Source: Oxalobacter formigenes
GTDB taxonomy: Bacteria > Pseudomonadota > Gammaproteobacteria > Burkholderiales > Burkholderiaceae_D
Reading direction: 5' to 3'
Assembly: GCA_019424645.1 (NCBI GenBank)
Contig: JAHYZB010000088.1
Span: 1 to 6,288 of the forward strand
DNA length: 6,288 bases
The position numbers and the translations under genes are program-made. Below, piece after piece: positions 5,157 through 6,288 of this stretch. The notes beneath the pieces are model-generated. The model saw only the letters and a list, made by a program, of their open reading frames with translations, did no database searches and was not told the origin of the DNA. Every line of letters begins with the position of its first letter. The stretch's first letter is position 1.

Positions 5157-6288
5157 TTACAAGCTGTCGCCGAAATCTTCTCTGAACTTCGCGAGCAGTT
5201 TCTGTGGCCAGTCAGAAGAAGCTTCCAGACGACCGACGAAGAAACGCAGCACTTTCGGTTCTTCGGTGAATCTCAGACCGCCGATCAGCTCACGGTTTTT
5301 CCACAGCCATTCAATACGATCTTCCGCATACTTGACCTGGGACAGGGTAAAGACACGACGCGGGAAAGCGAGACGAAGCAGTTCAACTTCGGATGGTACA
5401 TCATTGCCCTGATCGTCACGATCCATCGAAATCGTGCCACGTTCCATACCCCGGACACCGGAAACGATATACAAAGCTGCGGCCAAAGCGCCTGCAGGAT
5501 AATCGAAAGAAGTCAGATGAGGCAGGAATCCCCGAGCATCCAGATGACAACCAAGGCCACCGGCAGGTGTAATAACAGGAATGCCTTTTTTATCCAGGCT
5601 ATCGACCAGATATTTAATGAATTCAGGCGAATGACGGATAACGTTCCAGTCAACCGCTTCATGCAAACCGACTGTCATGGCTTCAATTTCACGAACGGAA
5701 ATACCACCATAAGTCAGGAAACCTTCGAACAGAGGAATCATGTCACGCATCTTCAGATACAGATCCTTGTTCTTCGTAGCGATACCACCCCCTCTGGAAC
5801 AACTGATCTTGCGAGCCGAGAAGTAAACGATATCGGACAGGTCACACAAAGTGCGCAGAATTTCCTGCGGTGTCTTGTCCTGGAATTCCGGTTCACGCAT
5901 TTTGACGAAGTACATATTTTCGCAAACCAGACTGATATCCAGTACGATCATGATTCCGTTTTCATCGGCCACTTTACGAACGGCACGCATGTTTTCAATT
6001 GAGAAAGGCTGACCACCAATCAGGTTCGTGCCCGCTTCCATACGGATATAAGGGATATGCTCCTTACCGTGGGTTTTGATAACTTCTTTCAGCTTGTTGA
6101 CATCCATATTGCCCTTGAAAGGCTTGTCGGATTTAATTTCAAGCGCGTCATCAGTAAACAGTTCAGCAATCTTGCCACCAGCCAGCTCAATATGGGCTTT
6201 TGTCGTGGTGAAATGGAAGTTCATCGGAACGATATCGCCCTTTTTCACAAAAACCTGGGAAATGATATGCTCAGCGGCACGACCCTGA
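5157..6288 (-). CDS. Tyrosine phenol-lyase/tryptophanase-family beta-eliminating lyase (5' end outside window)
   Basis: PLP enzyme of the aspartate-aminotransferase fold. Relatives cleave tyrosine or tryptophan to pyruvate, ammonia and phenol or indole. The visible 376 residues begin with QGRAAE, the phosphate-binding stretch near residue 98 of Citrobacter freundii tyrosine phenol-lyase (TPL), so about 95 N-terminal residues are missing. Residue n here lines up without gaps with TPL n+97 up to the PLP lysine: Phe26 (F123), Thr27 (T124), Asn88 (N185), Asp117 (D214) and Lys160 in SARK (K257). The MERG arginine (R381-like) and the RFF near the C-terminus (F448/F449) favour TPL over tryptophanase, which has Ile and His there. 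Odd points: Leu120 replaces R217, Arg159 replaces K256, and the C-terminus runs about 20 residues past the usual end. Substrate is unproven. The internal GTG at 6248 is not the real start. Confidence 0.82.
   Translation of the reverse strand, partial: QGRAAEHIISQVFVKKGDIVPMNFHFTTTKAHIELAGGKIAELFTDDALEIKSDKPFKGNMDVNKLKEVIKTHGKEHIPYIRMEAGTNLIGGQPFSIENMRAVRKVADENGIMIVLDISLVCENMYFVKMREPEFQDKTPQEILRTLCDLSDIVYFSARKISCSRGGGIATKNKDLYLKMRDMIPLFEGFLTYGGISVREIEAMTVGLHEAVDWNVIRHSPEFIKYLVDSLDKKGIPVITPAGGLGCHLDARGFLPHLTSFDYPAGALAAALYIVSGVRGMERGTISMDRDDQGNDVPSEVELLRLAFPRRVFTLSQVKYAEDRIEWLWKNRELIGGLRFTEEPKVLRFFVGRLEASSDWPQKLLAKFREDFGDSL

Noticed and set aside
5094..6002. Plus-strand open frame of 302 residues
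   Set aside because: Antisense to the well-supported lyase, starts inside the terminator region and shows no domain.
6246..6248. GTG at 6248 as a complete lyase start
   Set aside because: The frame stays open to the window edge and the upstream codons encode the conserved QGRAAE phosphate-binding stretch, so the gene is cut by the window, not short.

Overview
The window carries three genes, all read on the minus strand, so transcription runs from high to low coordinates. In that order they are: (1) a PLP-dependent beta-eliminating lyase of the tyrosine phenol-lyase/tryptophanase family, whose 5' end lies beyond base 6288; (2) a short biotin-protein ligase without a DNA-binding domain; (3) a very large single-chain pyruvate carboxylase of about 1238 residues with a zinc-ribbon-like C-terminal tail. 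Each gene is followed by a terminator-like hairpin (5107-5134, 4295-4315, 82-118). They therefore look like neighbouring units rather than one tight operon.

A biochemical link can be inferred. Lyases of this family split tyrosine or tryptophan into pyruvate, ammonia and phenol or indole. Pyruvate carboxylase turns pyruvate into oxaloacetate, and it works only after a ligase attaches biotin to its carrier lysine. The ligase next door is the obvious candidate for that step.

The longest non-coding stretch is the roughly 430 bases between the ligase stop and the carboxylase start (3878-4304). It is AT-rich and holds a TATAAT -10-like box, a 13-base direct repeat whose copies sit 81 bases apart, several inverted repeats, and a terminator-like hairpin with a six-U tract about 80 bases upstream of the carboxylase. 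This looks like a regulated leader, possibly an attenuator. I do not recognise it as a known riboswitch class.

The organism looks like a Gram-negative bacterium of medium GC content with a fermentative or anaerobic amino-acid-using lifestyle. The carboxylase belongs to a divergent type that, from memory, resembles Desulfovibrio-like proteins. The sequence alone does not settle the taxon. Bases 1-81 may hold the last codons of a convergent plus-strand gene, but this is weak. I see no mobile element, CRISPR array, tRNA or rRNA. The most novel-looking items are the divergent lyase active site, the zinc-ribbon carboxylase and the structured leader between ligase and carboxylase.
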